Assembly (NCBI GenBank): GCA_036276235.1
Contig: DATBDZ010000110.1
Location: forward strand, 1 to 25,594
DNA length: 25,594 nucleotides
Direction: 5' to 3'
Source: JANWHF01 sp036276235
Lineage (GTDB): Bacteria > Planctomycetota > Phycisphaerae > Tepidisphaerales > Tepidisphaeraceae
The notes beneath the pieces are model-generated. The model was not told the origin of the DNA. It ran no database searches and worked only from the letters and a program-made list of their open reading frames with translations. The position numbers were made by a program, and so were the translations under genes. Positions 14,792-22,571 of the stretch are shown piece after piece. Every line of letters begins with the position of its first letter. Positions within the stretch are counted from its first letter, which is position 1.

Positions 14792-16534
14792 ATGAAGCGA
14801 CGCCCGCGCATCCTCGACCTTCTCGCGGCAGGGTCGTTGCTTTTGTGTGCCGCCGTCGTGGTCATGTGGATCGCGTCGTCGCCCTGGCATCCATCTCTTA
14901 CATATCACAGCGATCTGGGGTTATGCCGCGCGACATCCGAGGGCGGCAGCATCGTTTTCTACCAGCCACCGGCGGCGAGCGTCGATGAGACGGTCGCGAT
15001 CGATTTTGTTTCCCGCATGAGCAACAACGATTTTGATTGGACCGCGCCGGCCAAAAGCGAGGGCGAATGGTACGTTCGCGGCGATGTTCGCGCGGGTACC
15101 GGCACGCTTGATCTGTTCGGGTACATTAACTCCCATCCGCGATTCCCCTGGCCGCCCAACGCGCGCCTTCTACTTTCGTCGCTGGAGGATCCGCACAAGA
15201 TCGTTCCCGCCAACATGATGCTGTTGTTCATTACGGGGCGCGGGCGGATGGCCAATATGTGGCCGGATACACGGCTGCCTTACGTTTTCATGCTGTCCAA
15301 CGGGAAGGACGCCGCGCCCGATCTATCGCGCGCATCCGAGATCATCGCGCAATGGCACCAGGAGTTTGATGAGCCGATCGGGCATATTCATGACGGGTGG
15401 CTGCTGGCCGTCGCGATGTTTTTCCCTTTCTTCTGGTTGACGCGGCCAAACCGCAAATCGGCGCATAAGCCGACGCTGGGGCGCTGGGTCTTCAACAGCG
15501 CGGCTCTTGCGAGCGTGCTCGCCTGCATCGTGCTTTGCGTTCTGTGGTGTTTGAGTTACAGCAGCGGCACTGAATGGATGATGCCACTGCGCGCCGCGGC
15601 AGCGCCGGCGCTTCCGCCGGGCGCGCCTCCCGTGACCGGAAGCTGGATCACGCTTCGCCGCTTCGGCTACGCCGACGGGCGCATCCAATTCTTGCGGGAG
15701 ACGCATGTCGGCACCATCCCCGTCGGAAACGGAAATCCGACTCTGCTCTGGGCGCTTTCCAACCCGCGTGAGGTCCAATCCACCAGCCGTGGCGCGCCGG
15801 CCTCCGGGAACTGGCTGACCTCGAGCATCCAATACACCTCCGCCCCGCTGAAACTCATGGCCGCAGCGCGCGGCAGAGGGACGATCCCCACAATTTTCAT
15901 CGCGCCGCCGGGACAATCGTCCGCCGGTCGCGGCCCGAATCGGGCGCCGGTGGCTCAGCCGCGGCCCGCAACGCTTCCCGAGGCCCAGCAGGTGGAATCG
16001 GTCAACGCGAACCTCAAGGCGATGGTGGGACGGATAGCGCAAAACGCGCAGAATCCATCAGCTGCCCAGACCCAGCCGGCCGAAAAGGATTTCACGCAAC
16101 TCCAGCAAGAAATAGCGCAAATCCAGCGAATGCAACTAGCGGTGGCGAATCAGGAAACCGGGCGGCCGCCTTGGGGCGATCCGTCAGCTTCCCGCGCGGC
16201 CGCCAATATATCCGGGCCAGGCTTGGTCATATCGGGGCCTTCTACAGTGGGGTCAGTCGCTTCGGCGGGGCCGCGATCGGTGGGGATGAGGCTCCCATCG
16301 TCGCAAATATCGCGCGCGCCGCCGCGCCTCACTGGCAGTTCGACTCAACTCATCATCTCGTTCTGGGTGTTGATCCTTCCAACGCTGCTTCTGCCGGCGG
16401 CATGGCTCTGGTCGACGCGCCGTCGAGCCATCCTGAGCCGGCCGTATACATGCAGAGGATGCGGCTACGATTTGCGGGCAACGCCGAATCGATGTCCGGA
16501 ATGTGGGACAGTGCCGGCGGGATTGAGTCCGTGA
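14792..16534 (+). CDS. Membrane protein with C-terminal zinc ribbon (paralogue 2)
   Basis: Paralogue of the preceding gene with the same architecture, 580 aa. Seen: N-terminal helix after MKRRPR; SSPWHPSLTYHSDLGL; SRMSNNDFDW; SSLEDPHKIVPANMML; FDEPIGHIHDGWLLAVAMFF; RWVFNSAALASVLACIVLCV; WITLRRFGYADGRIQFL; SGNWLTSSIQYTS. A Gln/Ala/Pro-rich linker follows, including a probable coiled segment (FTQLQQEIAQIQRMQ), then a helix (IISFWVLILPTLLLPAAWLW) and the zinc ribbon C554-x2-C557-GYD-LRATPNR-C568-PE-C571. ATG 14792 has GAGG five bases upstream and is 28 bases after the previous stop, so the two genes form an operon. An upstream in-frame reading from 14636 overlaps the first gene and is not needed. 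Biochemical role unknown. Confidence 0.72.
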   Translation: MKRRPRILDLLAAGSLLLCAAVVVMWIASSPWHPSLTYHSDLGLCRATSEGGSIVFYQPPAASVDETVAIDFVSRMSNNDFDWTAPAKSEGEWYVRGDVRAGTGTLDLFGYINSHPRFPWPPNARLLLSSLEDPHKIVPANMMLLFITGRGRMANMWPDTRLPYVFMLSNGKDAAPDLSRASEIIAQWHQEFDEPIGHIHDGWLLAVAMFFPFFWLTRPNRKSAHKPTLGRWVFNSAALASVLACIVLCVLWCLSYSSGTEWMMPLRAAAAPALPPGAPPVTGSWITLRRFGYADGRIQFLRETHVGTIPVGNGNPTLLWALSNPREVQSTSRGAPASGNWLTSSIQYTSAPLKLMAAARGRGTIPTIFIAPPGQSSAGRGPNRAPVAQPRPATLPEAQQVESVNANLKAMVGRIAQNAQNPSAAQTQPAEKDFTQLQQEIAQIQRMQLAVANQETGRPPWGDPSASRAAANISGPGLVISGPSTVGSVASAGPRSVGMRLPSSQISRAPPRLTGSSTQLIISFWVLILPTLLLPAAWLWSTRRRAILSRPYTCRGCGYDLRATPNRCPECGTVPAGLSP

Positions 16535-16614
16535 CACGATCTGAAGGGGCCACACATAGCCATCTCATAAAGTCATGCTGCGCAGCGCCGGCGACGCGAA
16601 AGGCGCCCGCCGCT

Positions 16615-16733
16615 CCCTCTCCCCTGTACTCAGGGGAGAGGGTTGGGGACGAACTGTGCGACTTGCGAACCGCGCCATCTTGCGACCCGCTGTCCCCTCA
16701 CCCTGCCCTCTCCCCTGAGTACAGGGGAGAGGG
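16615..16733. repeat. Repeat A3 composite, inverted relative to A2
   Basis: Hairpin 16615-16642, hairpin 16706-16733 and GTCCCCTCACCCTG before the second. The spacer (about 16651-16691), read on the plus strand, resembles the reverse complement of the A2 spacer: both contain ACTTGCGAACCGCGC and TTGCGAC. A2 and A3 are therefore two copies of one element in opposite orientation. Confidence 0.9.
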
Positions 16734-16764
16734 TTCTGTCTCCCCGCGATCCGCGCCTGTGCGC

Positions 16765-16855
16765 GTAGGGCGGGCACTGCCCGCCGCGATCTTGGGGCAG
16801 GTACACCGAAACATCCGGCGCATTCGCGCAATTGAGCCAGATGCTTCGGAGTACC
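16765..16855 (+). repeat. Hybrid repeat D8-C5
   Basis: D hairpin 16765-16785, then a C palindrome with both arms worn: left CAGGTACACCGAAACATCCG, right GCCAGATGCTTCGGAGTACC, after which the match stops. Confidence 0.85.
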
Positions 16856-16880
16856 CGCTCTGAAAACGTCGCGAATTCGT

Positions 16881-16939
16881 GTAGGGTGGGTGTACTCGCC
16901 CACCACGTCGCTCATGGTGGGCGAGTACACCCACCCTAC
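16881..16939. repeat. Repeat E1 (perfect 25-bp inverted repeat)
   Basis: Arms GTAGGGTGGGTGTACTCGCC + CACCA and their exact complement, with a nine-base loop. GTAG stands at both outer ends. Confidence 0.95.
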
Positions 16940-17076
16940 AACTCTAGCGCTCAACTCGGGTGGCATGGGCTCGCGACAGCGTGCCCGTGGCGTTTTCATG
17001 CTTCGCGGGCGTGCCGAAGGTATGTGATCCCTTTGAACGGCAATTTATTGCTGTCATTGTCGGTTGTTTGCAAATG

Positions 17077-17111
17077 AAAAAAAGCCACCGTCAGGCGAGC
17101 CTGACGGTGGC
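17077..17111 (-). terminator. Rho-independent terminator of the HEAT-like protein gene
   Basis: On the minus strand a perfect 12-bp stem (GCCACCGTCAGG pairing with CCTGACGGTGGC, loop of 4) is followed directly by seven T. It lies 34 bases after the stop codon of the gene at 17146-19404. It is the clearest intrinsic terminator in the window. Confidence 0.93.
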
Positions 17112-17145
17112 ACTCATCGATTTCAGGATGCCCAGATCGAAAGCC

Positions 17146-19404
17146 TTACGGCTTCGATTCCTTGATGATCAGCGTCTTGATCTGATCGGATGACAAATTG
17201 AGCGCACCATGCGCCTCGGCGGCGGCGGTGCGGACTTCCAGGTTCTGTGCGCTTTCGACGGCCTTCTGAAGATCCGTCACCTGCTGGCCGAGGCGATTGC
17301 CGTATAGCTTGGCATTCTTGGCGAGGCCCTTGAAGCAGGCGACCTTCAGATCGTCCGGCGTCTTTTCGTCCAAAGCTCGCACGGCCAATGACGATTGCAC
17401 CGATGGGCCATCGACATATGCCACCGTGTCGGAGATCAGCTTGACGATCTCGGGACGCGCGTCATTGAGCTCGCTGAGCAATTGCGGCTGCAAGGCCGTC
17501 AGGTCATATGCCTGCACACGGCCTTCGGCGATGCGCTGCAGGAGCGTCGCGGCGCGAAGCGAATAATCTCCGGCGGCTTTTTCGTCCATCGCCAGGCCGC
17601 CCGCTTTTTGCCGCGCTTCGGCGATCGACTTCTGCAAATTGGCGGCATCCGAATCGGTCGTCGCCACCGACAGCGGATCGGCACTGGCCTTCTGGTACCA
17701 GGTGGAGGCGCGGGTCGCGGTGACGATCACCTTGGCGGCGCGCTGCAGACGGATGTTTTCGCCGGAAATCTTGTAGAGCTGATCGATCTCGGCTTCGCCC
17801 GCCTTGTCCATCGCGATGATCACATCGACACCTGGAAGCGCCGCGGCTTCGGCCAGCGCTTTCTGTGCCGTTGCTCCGCCCACCACATTCAGCGGCTTGA
17901 GTTGCGTCGAGAGCCGTGAAAGCTCTTCGGCGGGCGCGATCACCAGAACATTGGTCGAGCCAGTCTGCGACACGGCTTCCACCAGAAGCTGAGCGACCTG
18001 CTCATGTCCGGCGAAGCTCTTGGTCGGCAGGCCGGTGGCAAGGGCGAACGCCGCCTCGAATCGGACGAGCCGATCCGGATAGCTCATCGCCTGCACCAGC
18101 GGATCGATCGTCGCGCCGGCGCCCTGGCTGCTGGGGCCAACAATCTGCGCCAATGACTTAATCACCTTCAGCGAAACCGGTGCGTTGTGATCGGCAAGAT
18201 TGCGAGTCAGCACTGCGTTGAGATATTGCGGGCCGGCGCTGGCATTGAAGTAATCAGACGAAGGACGATTGGCCTCAAAGACGGTGATCGTCGCGCCGCC
18301 GGGCATGTCCACTTCCAGCCGCGTGTTGGCCGAGAGGTACAGGCTCAAGGCATCGCCCTGTGCCGTTCCCAGCTCCATCGCATGGCGGCATTCGCGCATC
18401 GCCATCAGATCGCAGAAGACCACAGGCGGCACCGATTTGTAATCCAGGCCCTGCTTCTCCTTCGACCAGGTCCAGATATACGAAGCCGGAGCCTTGAGGT
18501 CGGGCCGGACGTCGGCCTGGTCGTAGTAGTATTGGACCGCGAGGCGGAAGAACAAATCCGAAACCGGAACATTCCCACTAAAGCCAAAACGCTGCAGCGC
18601 GGAGGCGGCAGCCTGACGAGTTTCCGCCGGGCGATTCTTGTCCTGCGCGATGCGGGCAATGTAGGGGATCGCGTCGCGCTGGCCGATCCGGGTGAGGATT
18701 GAAATAACGGTCAACACAGTGGAGTTATCATCCATCTCCGTCGCCGCCAGCAGCGGGTTGAGCGCTTTCAGATTCATGTCATAAAGCGCGTCTCGAATCG
18801 ATTCGTGATACTGGCTCTTGGAAGGGTTGCGGAGGTAGTCGATCATCAGCGGCACGGCCAGCTCGCCGGTGTTGCGAAGCATGACGATGTGCCGTGAGTA
18901 GGCCCGATTGTTGAGGCTTAGCGCTTCAATGTTCTCGATGATGATCTTCGGGTCGTTGCGTTGTTCGTAGCGGCCCTTATCGAGCACCGCCTGGATTTTG
19001 TTGGCGACGTCGCGCATCTCCGGGTCCGGCAGCCCGCGCCAGCGCAACATCCAATCATCGAGGCCGCCTACCTGCGCTTCGGAGGGCGTGCGCAGCTCGT
19101 TGGCGGCCTTGTCAAAGGCCTGCAGAATCTCCAGCGGCGGCTCGGAGCGGCTGAGAATCTTGTTCCCGTACGCAGCCGCCAACTGGTATTGCGCAATCTT
19201 GCCGTAATGCCAGAAGTTCTGAACATCCTCCGCCAGACTCTTGTTCATCGGAATCTCGGCGGCAGGCTGAGATGCCGGCGCCTCAGCGGCGGGCGGCGCG
19301 GCCTCCGTGGCGGCGGGCTTGGGCTTGGCCTGCCCGAATAACGTCGACGCTGAAAACAAACACGCGATAGCCGTGCAGGGAATCAATCGGTAGATGCGCA
19401 TCAT
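17146..19404 (-). CDS. Exported HEAT-like repeat protein
   Basis: 752-aa protein with a signal peptide (MMRIYRLIPCTAIACLFSAS, then TLFGQA) and an Ala/Pro-rich linker. A mostly alpha-helical body contains HEAT-like pairs, such as AVPLMIDYLRNPSKSQYHES followed by IRDALYDM, then ALNPLLAATEMDDNSTVLTV, AIPYIARIAQDKNRPAETRQ with AAASALQRFG, and DPLVQAMSYPDRLVRFEAAF with ALATGLP. The second half includes a segment resembling an alpha/beta receiver fold (about residues 484-560: VLVIAP..., GVDVIIAMDKAGEAE). No enzyme motif was recognised; a periplasmic scaffold or interaction role is an inference. The TTG-initiated frame begins at 19425, but ATG 19404 has GGAG nine bases upstream and heads the signal peptide; ATG 19401 is also possible. 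A strong intrinsic terminator follows at 17077-17111. It is divergent from the gene at 19586. Confidence 0.7.
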   Translation of the reverse strand: MMRIYRLIPCTAIACLFSASTLFGQAKPKPAATEAAPPAAEAPASQPAAEIPMNKSLAEDVQNFWHYGKIAQYQLAAAYGNKILSRSEPPLEILQAFDKAANELRTPSEAQVGGLDDWMLRWRGLPDPEMRDVANKIQAVLDKGRYEQRNDPKIIIENIEALSLNNRAYSRHIVMLRNTGELAVPLMIDYLRNPSKSQYHESIRDALYDMNLKALNPLLAATEMDDNSTVLTVISILTRIGQRDAIPYIARIAQDKNRPAETRQAAASALQRFGFSGNVPVSDLFFRLAVQYYYDQADVRPDLKAPASYIWTWSKEKQGLDYKSVPPVVFCDLMAMRECRHAMELGTAQGDALSLYLSANTRLEVDMPGGATITVFEANRPSSDYFNASAGPQYLNAVLTRNLADHNAPVSLKVIKSLAQIVGPSSQGAGATIDPLVQAMSYPDRLVRFEAAFALATGLPTKSFAGHEQVAQLLVEAVSQTGSTNVLVIAPAEELSRLSTQLKPLNVVGGATAQKALAEAAALPGVDVIIAMDKAGEAEIDQLYKISGENIRLQRAAKVIVTATRASTWYQKASADPLSVATTDSDAANLQKSIAEARQKAGGLAMDEKAAGDYSLRAATLLQRIAEGRVQAYDLTALQPQLLSELNDARPEIVKLISDTVAYVDGPSVQSSLAVRALDEKTPDDLKVACFKGLAKNAKLYGNRLGQQVTDLQKAVESAQNLEVRTAAAEAHGALNLSSDQIKTLIIKESKP

Positions 19405-19585
19405 GGTGCGGGTCTCCAGTGGCAAGAGACTGGGGCATTGTCTGTGGGACTGCCTCTAAACGTCCCTCGAAAGCGCGACAAAAGGTAGGTACAACGTGTC
19501 GGCAGGATAATGGCGAAAGCCGTTCCCTGTCAAGAAAATGAGCGGTTTGCTTTGACTGTTTGCTCTCATTACACTCCCCCCTCCT

Positions 19586-20503
19586 ATGAAAGCGGAGCGA
19601 AGGCACGACCTCAAGACCAATTCCCTGGCCAATGCACTGGCCGATTTCCCGACCTTCATGCGCGTTTATGGGTCGCGAGTGATACTCGGCGTGCTCATCG
19701 TCGCCCTGGCCGGCCTGCTGATCTACAACTACACCAACGGCAAGAGCACCCAGGAAAACCTGGCCCGCGAGGCGCTTTCCACCGCTCAGATGGATTTGGC
19801 CAGCGCGAAGTCCGATTTCGGGGACTTGGGCGAACTGTTTCAAATGATCCAGCAGCGTCCGATGCTTGATGCGCGGCAACGGGAGTTCGTCAACAATCAA
19901 ATCGAGCGCGTTGCTGACAAGATACGAGCGAACGCCAGCGACGCACAAAAGCTGCTGTCAGACGCCGTCAACTCCAACGATCCAGCCGTCAAGGCGGACG
20001 CCGAGGTGCAGCGCGGCAATGCCAACCTGCTTCTGGCCGGGATTCCATCACTTCCCGGCTCAACCACGCGCCCGAGCCTCAACGGCGAGCGATCCAAGGA
20101 TGATCTGCTGAGAAGCGCCGAGGATTCGTATAATCAGGTCCTCCATGCCCCGCTGAATACAAATGCCGAGGCTGTGCGCAATGCCCGCTTCGGGTTGGCG
20201 ACGATCGCCGAGGATCGCAAGGATTGGGACAAGGCAAAGCAGCTCTATCAGCAGATCATTGATGACCCCTCGACGCCCGACCTGTTCAAGACACAGGCCC
20301 GCGGGCACCAGGACGAGCTTGCCGAGATTCAAAAGCCGCTGCTCGCCGGCACCCAGCGACCAATCGGGCAGCTTCCGGATTGGGGATCGTTCCCGGCCTT
20401 CAGCCAGCCGACGTCAATGCCATCCACAATGCCGGCGATGAGCGCAAGCGTGCCCGCGTCCACTCAGCCTGCGGCGACGCAGCCCGCTTCGAGTCAGCCG
20501 TAG
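19586..20503 (+). CDS. Membrane-anchored TPR/YfgM-like protein
   Basis: 305-aa single-pass protein. A basic N-terminus (MKAERRHDLKTNSLANALAD) precedes one membrane helix (about residues 31-48), then a periplasmic helical region with heptad-like spacing (AREALSTAQMDLASAKSDFG onward) and TPR-like units (about 165-235: LLRSAEDSYNQVLH, ..VRNARFGLATIAEDRKDWDK, AKQLYQQIIDD..). The C-terminal ~45 residues are a Pro/Ser/Thr/Ala-rich disordered tail. This arrangement matches planctomycete YfgM-like TPR proteins; YfgM in E. coli works with periplasmic chaperones and the Sec machinery, but that role is not shown here. The ATG at 19586 has no Shine-Dalgarno. A TACACT hexamer (19570-19575), with TTGCTT 17 bases upstream, ends 10 bases before it. 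Transcribed divergently from the HEAT-like gene. Confidence 0.68.
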   Translation: MKAERRHDLKTNSLANALADFPTFMRVYGSRVILGVLIVALAGLLIYNYTNGKSTQENLAREALSTAQMDLASAKSDFGDLGELFQMIQQRPMLDARQREFVNNQIERVADKIRANASDAQKLLSDAVNSNDPAVKADAEVQRGNANLLLAGIPSLPGSTTRPSLNGERSKDDLLRSAEDSYNQVLHAPLNTNAEAVRNARFGLATIAEDRKDWDKAKQLYQQIIDDPSTPDLFKTQARGHQDELAEIQKPLLAGTQRPIGQLPDWGSFPAFSQPTSMPSTMPAMSASVPASTQPAATQPASSQP

Positions 20504-20542
20504 AACTACATGTGTGAGGATTTGGCGGCGCCGAGTCTTGTT

Positions 20543-20652
20543 CCCTCCTCCGGTACTCCGGGGGAGGGTTAGGGTGGGGGCCGTTTTCGCAGGGGATAAT
20601 CATTCTACACAACCCCCACCCCAGCCCTCCCCCGGAGTACCGGAGGAGGGGG
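20543..20652 (-). repeat. Repeat B2 composite
   Basis: Hairpins at 20543-20568 and 20625-20652 around a spacer (about 20581-20612) ending TTCTACACAA. This is the reverse complement of the TTGTGTAGAA spacer start in B1. It lies in the 240-base gap between the YfgM-like and RluA-family genes; nothing else is evident there apart from a TACAAT at 20714. Confidence 0.9.
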
Positions 20653-20743
20653 AAGAGCAGCCCACCTCGTAGCGGACACGCGGGAGATAAGCCTCTTGGG
20701 CGTCTCATTCGCGTACAATGACAATTAAAGGCTGACCCCAAGC

Positions 20744-21862
20744 ATGGCTGACGCCGACCCTATTTCTGATGTTGTCCCCGAGATCGATCCCGATCTGCCG
20801 GCGGACCCGGACGTCCTCGAAGCCGACAGCGAGAGCGATGTCGCGCACTATCGCTTTCGGCTGAGCAAGACGCTCACTCGCCGCATCGATCAATACCTCG
20901 TCGATCGAGTTCCCTATCTTTCGCGGAACAATGTTCAGCGCCTCATTGATGAGGGGCTGGTCAAAGTCAACGGCCGCGTCATCAAAGCCAGCTACAAGCC
21001 AAAGCTCGGCGATGAGATCGACATGGTCGCCCCGCCCAAGCCGGTCAGCGAACTGGTGCCGGAAGACATTCCGCTGGACATTATCTATGAGGACGAACAT
21101 CTGCTGGCGCTGAATAAACAGGCAAACCTGATGGTCCATCCGGCGCGCGGGAAATGGACCGGGACGCTTGTGAACGGCCTCGTACACTATGGCCGCAACT
21201 GGAGCACGGTGAACGGCAACTGGCGGCCGGGAATCCTGCACCGACTCGATCGCAACACCACCGGCATCATGCTCGTCGCCAAGAGCGACGAGGCACATTG
21301 GCGCGTCGCGCGGCAATTCGAGAATCGCACCATCCAAAAAACCTACATGGCGATCGCCCATGGCGTGCCGGAATTGTTATCGGACGTCATCGACCTCCCG
21401 ATCGGCAAAGACCGCTACATCCGCGAGAAGCAGGCCGTCCGCAAAGTCGAAAATGGGGGCCGGCCGGCAGTGACGATTTACGAAGTGCAGGAGACCTTCC
21501 AAACGCCCGATTCGGCCCGGTTCGACAATGGCGAGCATCCGGCGGACAGAAAGAATCCCGCCCCGCCGCAACGGTTTTCGCTGGTCAAGCTAACGCCCAA
21601 AACCGGCCGCACGCATCAGTTGCGCGTCCATATGGCGACCTGCGGTTATCCGCTTTTGGGCGATACGATGTATGGCGGGCGCGTGCTCGAAATCGATGCC
21701 TGGCGCTTCGAGCGGCAGGCTCTGCACGCCTACGAAATCACCTTTGTTCACCCCGGAACGCTGAAGTCTCTCACGCTTCAGGCCCCCCTGCCGCCCGATT
21801 TTTCCAGACTTTTAGGCATTTTGCGCCAATCAAATTCACGTTCGGCGGAGTTGCCGGTATAA
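20744..21862 (+). CDS. RluA-family 23S rRNA pseudouridine synthase (RluD-like)
   Basis: Isomerises specific uridines of 23S rRNA (or tRNA) to pseudouridine in the cytoplasm. The 372-aa protein has an acidic N-terminal extension (about residues 1-34), an S4 RNA-binding domain (about 38-100, FRLSKTLTRRIDQYLVDRVP then LSRNNVQRLIDEGLVKVNGR) and the catalytic domain. The catalytic domain includes DIIYEDEHLLALNKQANLMV, ILHRLDRNTTGIMLVAK with catalytic Asp169, and LTPKTGRTHQLRVHMATCGY with PLLGDTMYGG. All hallmark motifs of the RluA family are intact. The S4 domain favours the RluD/RluC type. The insertion DSARFDNGEHPADRKNPAPP (about 255-275) is unusual. A TACAAT (20714-20719) lies 24 bases before the ATG. 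Confidence 0.92.
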   Translation: MADADPISDVVPEIDPDLPADPDVLEADSESDVAHYRFRLSKTLTRRIDQYLVDRVPYLSRNNVQRLIDEGLVKVNGRVIKASYKPKLGDEIDMVAPPKPVSELVPEDIPLDIIYEDEHLLALNKQANLMVHPARGKWTGTLVNGLVHYGRNWSTVNGNWRPGILHRLDRNTTGIMLVAKSDEAHWRVARQFENRTIQKTYMAIAHGVPELLSDVIDLPIGKDRYIREKQAVRKVENGGRPAVTIYEVQETFQTPDSARFDNGEHPADRKNPAPPQRFSLVKLTPKTGRTHQLRVHMATCGYPLLGDTMYGGRVLEIDAWRFERQALHAYEITFVHPGTLKSLTLQAPLPPDFSRLLGILRQSNSRSAELPV

Positions 21863-21901
21863 TCTGATGGATTGTCATCGATCCACGGCCAAAGCACGCC
21901 G

Positions 21902-21907
21902 TATAAT
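21902..21907 (+). promoter_or_regulatory. Consensus -10 element upstream of tatA
   Basis: TATAAT in consensus form, 46 bases before the tatA ATG. No good -35 sits at 16-18 bases; TTGTCA at 21872-21877 is too distant (24 bases). A start near 21914 would leave a leader of about 40 bases carrying the AGGA ribosome-binding site. Confidence 0.4.
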
Positions 21908-21953
21908 GTTAATTGCACTGGCGCTTGAATTCTGACTTTTGCAGGACTGACTC

Positions 21954-22295
21954 ATGAGTATGTTGCACACGCTGGCGTTTCAGATTCCTTCGATGGGCGA
22001 GTGGCTGGTGATCGCGGCGTTCGGGCTGCTGATCTTCGGCAAACGTCTGCCGGAAGTCGGCCGCAGCCTTGGTAAGGGCATCATCGAATTCAAGAAGGGC
22101 TTGAAGGGAATCGAAGACGACGTCGAGGAAGCGAGCAATCAGCCGACGCCCGCGCGCACGGCGCTTCCGCCGCAGCAGCAGAGCGCGGCTCTTCCGAGCG
22201 ACGCCAAGTTCGATCCCTACACCGGCAAACCGCTCAACGGCGAACACGCCACCACCGTCTCCTCCGGCGCACCGCAGGATAGCGTCGGGCACTAA
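21954..22295 (+). CDS. tatA: Sec-independent protein translocase subunit TatA
   Basis: Forms the pore-like assembly of the twin-arginine translocase in the inner membrane, together with TatC (not in this window). The 113-aa protein has one N-terminal membrane helix (about residues 12-28, MGEWLVIAAFGLLIFG), the FGKRLPE hinge (28-34), a basic amphipathic helix (VGRSLGKGIIEFKKGLKGIE) and a Pro/Gln/Ala-rich tail containing KFDPYTGKPL. The tail is longer than in minimal TatA but within the TatA/Hcf106 range. AGGA lies seven bases before the ATG. It could serve Tat substrates such as the DUF1501 protein encoded at 4290. Confidence 0.9.
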   Translation: MSMLHTLAFQIPSMGEWLVIAAFGLLIFGKRLPEVGRSLGKGIIEFKKGLKGIEDDVEEASNQPTPARTALPPQQQSAALPSDAKFDPYTGKPLNGEHATTVSSGAPQDSVGH

Positions 22296-22401
22296 ACCAC
22301 GTTCCGCTCATAATCGGCAATCATCTTTGTGATCGCGGCGGAGTAAATCGCCGATCCATCTGCATATCGGTCCGCAATCTAAATTGCGGCCGCAGGAAAA
22401 T

Positions 22402-22477
22402 GTCATGCTGAGGTACTCCGAAGCATCTGGCCTACTTGTGCAAGCCGGCCAGATGCTTCGGAGTACCTCGGCATGAC
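22402..22477. repeat. Repeat C6 (symmetric palindrome)
   Basis: 76 bp, arms as in C2 and C3 with one change (CTCGGCATGAC). Lies between tatA and asd. Confidence 0.93.
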
Positions 22478-22511
22478 GGTGTCCGACCAATGTGATTTTT
22501 TTGCATCTAAG

Positions 22512-22571
22512 GTAGGGTGGGTGTACTCGCCCACCACGAGTGCGCAACGGTGGGCGAGTACACCGCCCTAT
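22512..22571. repeat. Repeat E2
   Basis: Second copy of family E with a different loop and a changed right end (ACACCGCCCTAT). Ends 29 bases before the asd start codon and 15 bases before its Shine-Dalgarno. Confidence 0.92.

Larger units (their letters stand above)
16535..17145. other. Repeat-packed gap between convergent genes
   Basis: 611 bases between the second zinc-ribbon gene and the HEAT-like gene, which converge. It holds A3 (16615-16733), hybrid D8-C5 (16765-16855), E1 (16881-16939) and the terminator (17077-17111). No gene is seen; 16940-17076 has no recognisable feature. Confidence 0.65.
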
